Origin: Cercospora beticola
Lineage: Eukaryota > Ascomycota > Dothideomycetes > Mycosphaerellales > Mycosphaerellaceae
Reading direction: 5' to 3'
Length of the DNA stretch: 64,000 nt
NCBI RefSeq assembly: GCF_033473495.1
Contig: NC_088943.1
Location: 310,001-374,000, forward strand
Shown: positions 63,047 to 64,000 of the stretch, piece after piece
Position numbering within the stretch: position 1 is the first letter of the stretch
Layout of the letters: each line of letters begins with the position of its first letter
Program-made: the position numbers and the translations under genes
The notes under the pieces: generated by a model
Databases searched by the model: none
What the model saw: the letters and a program-made list of their open reading frames with translations, nothing else
What the model was told of the DNA's origin: nothing

Positions 63047-63552
63047 GGTAATGAGATTGTTTCTGAGATTGAGGGGGATGTGTTGCGATTACTGTTTTGA
63101 TAAATCTTACAACTAGAAGCGTGCGATCCGGTGTACATTTATTAGTAATGGCACAGCATGCGTGAACATTGTTTCGTCGTGACATCAAAGTATAGACAAA
63201 GTGGCATCGAACTCCTAATTTGATGATTTTGGCGACTACACAATAGCATTGTGCCAAAATGCTGGAGTTTACCACAAAGAATCATGCTTCGTACTTGATT
63301 GGACGATGTCAGATAGACGGAACAAAGGAAAAATCGAAGTCTGCGGGTTGTTCTTGGGCGATTGTATGACGAATCGAGACTTTCGAGTATGGTCAACGAG
63401 CGTATCATTCTGAAAAAGCTACCTGTAGCTATCTCACAACAAAAGCGACAGTAAGTAAAGAAGAATCGTATCAGCAGTAACGACAGCTCACAAGTCCTTC
63501 CAAACTCACACTTCTCTCACAATCTGTGTTCTCCACATGTCACACTCACCTC
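63047..63552. other. 3' flank of the GH7 gene
   Basis: About 500 bp without a convincing gene, lying between the start of the possible small gene and the GH7 stop. Confidence 0.45.
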
Positions 63553-64000
63553 CTACTTCGTGTAAGTCGACCCGATAGTTCCAAACTTGATGTTCGAGAA
63601 CGTAACACTGGAGCCGGGGAAGTTCGCCTCAACATTCTTGGGCAGACCACTCGTAGAATCGCAAGTACCACGAACAACACCAGGTCCAGATCCACCGATT
63701 GGGTAAGTGCCATCAAGCCAGAGCATACTAGCGTAGTGGTCATCCCAAATCGACATCACAAGAACCATACCACGTCCCATAGCATCACCCATCTTAGCCA
63801 TACCTCCCTTGCGAGCGAAATCCTGGTTGTCGCCAAAGAGAGTCTTTTGCTGCGTGCAGAATTTGTCCGTGAGGCTGTTGGAGTCGTCGACGCCTTGGAG
63901 ATCCGAGACGGAGTTCTGGATGACGCGGTTGCCTTGTTTGTAGATGCGGCGGATTTCTTTGAGTTGGCCATTGTCGGTGCCGTCGGTGGTGATGAATTGG
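63553..64000 (-). CDS. glycoside hydrolase family 7 cellobiohydrolase, 3' part
   Basis: The minus-strand frame is open from the window edge to the stop at 63555-63553, giving the last 148 residues; the N-terminus lies outside. The sequence follows family 7 closely: IYKQGNRVIQNS, then FCTQQKTLFGD, then KMGDAMGRGMVLVMSIWDDH with the Trp of the substrate tunnel. After these come MLWLDGTYPIG, RGTCDSTSGLP and the terminal VTFSNIKFGTIGSTY. It ends three residues later, so there is no linker or cellulose-binding module. The catalytic EXDXXE region would lie upstream and is not visible. Members are secreted and cleave cellulose chains processively. The missing binding module is common in many plant-associated ascomycetes. 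Confidence 0.95.
   Translation of the reverse strand, partial: QFITTDGTDNGQLKEIRRIYKQGNRVIQNSVSDLQGVDDSNSLTDKFCTQQKTLFGDNQDFARKGGMAKMGDAMGRGMVLVMSIWDDHYASMLWLDGTYPIGGSGPGVVRGTCDSTSGLPKNVEANFPGSSVTFSNIKFGTIGSTYTK

Overview
The window looks like nuclear DNA of a filamentous ascomycete, most likely a Dothideomycete. Protein genes have short introns (about 47 to 169 nt) with GT donors, CTRAY-type branch sites and YAG acceptors. The gene content (F-box proteins, a family usually annotated as fungal allergen, small secreted Cys-rich proteins, a GH7 cellobiohydrolase, many low-complexity hypothetical proteins) fits that group. There are no bacterial operons. The species assignment is inference.

Layout. 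0-7 kb: a cut hypothetical gene, an F-box-like gene, an intron-containing tRNA (4119-4263) and a hypothetical gene with a mitochondrial-type N-terminus. 7-12.5 kb: a diverged triplicated block, a solitary RNase H-fold gene and a decaying tandem repeat of 32 codons. 12.5-23.6 kb is gene-dense: a tail-anchored acidic protein, a small CaaX-box protein, a short spliced gene, a fluoroacetate-dehalogenase-like hydrolase, a protein with two F-box-like segments, a secreted protein, and a divergent pair of related Cys-cluster proteins. 23.6-42.8 kb is almost empty of convincing genes, but holds many exon-like open stretches broken by stops, one short spliced unit with a clear promoter, and a palindrome of coding-like DNA. 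42.8-45.1 kb holds a weak gene, internal duplications, a clearly broken and partly duplicated gene for a Lys-rich nuclear-type protein, and a second coding-like palindrome. 46.7-64 kb is gene-dense again: a CCHC zinc-knuckle protein, a secreted Cys-rich protein, a second tail-anchored protein, a zinc-knuckle plus F-box protein, a divergent pair of allergen-type proteins, a BTB-like protein, a degenerate array with about 150-bp period, and the 3' end of a GH7 gene.

The most unusual features are the two zero-spacer palindromes (26112-26301 and 44868-45051). In each, the two arms are inverted copies of a coding-like segment. They pair at about three quarters of positions and differ mainly at third codon positions, so nearly the same peptide is read from both strands. 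Other points worth following are the divergent Cys-cluster pair (20006-23606) and the repeated pattern of tandemly duplicated, frame-broken coding DNA in the central gene-poor part. All exon joins were derived by hand from splice signals and reading frame; no transcript or database evidence was available.
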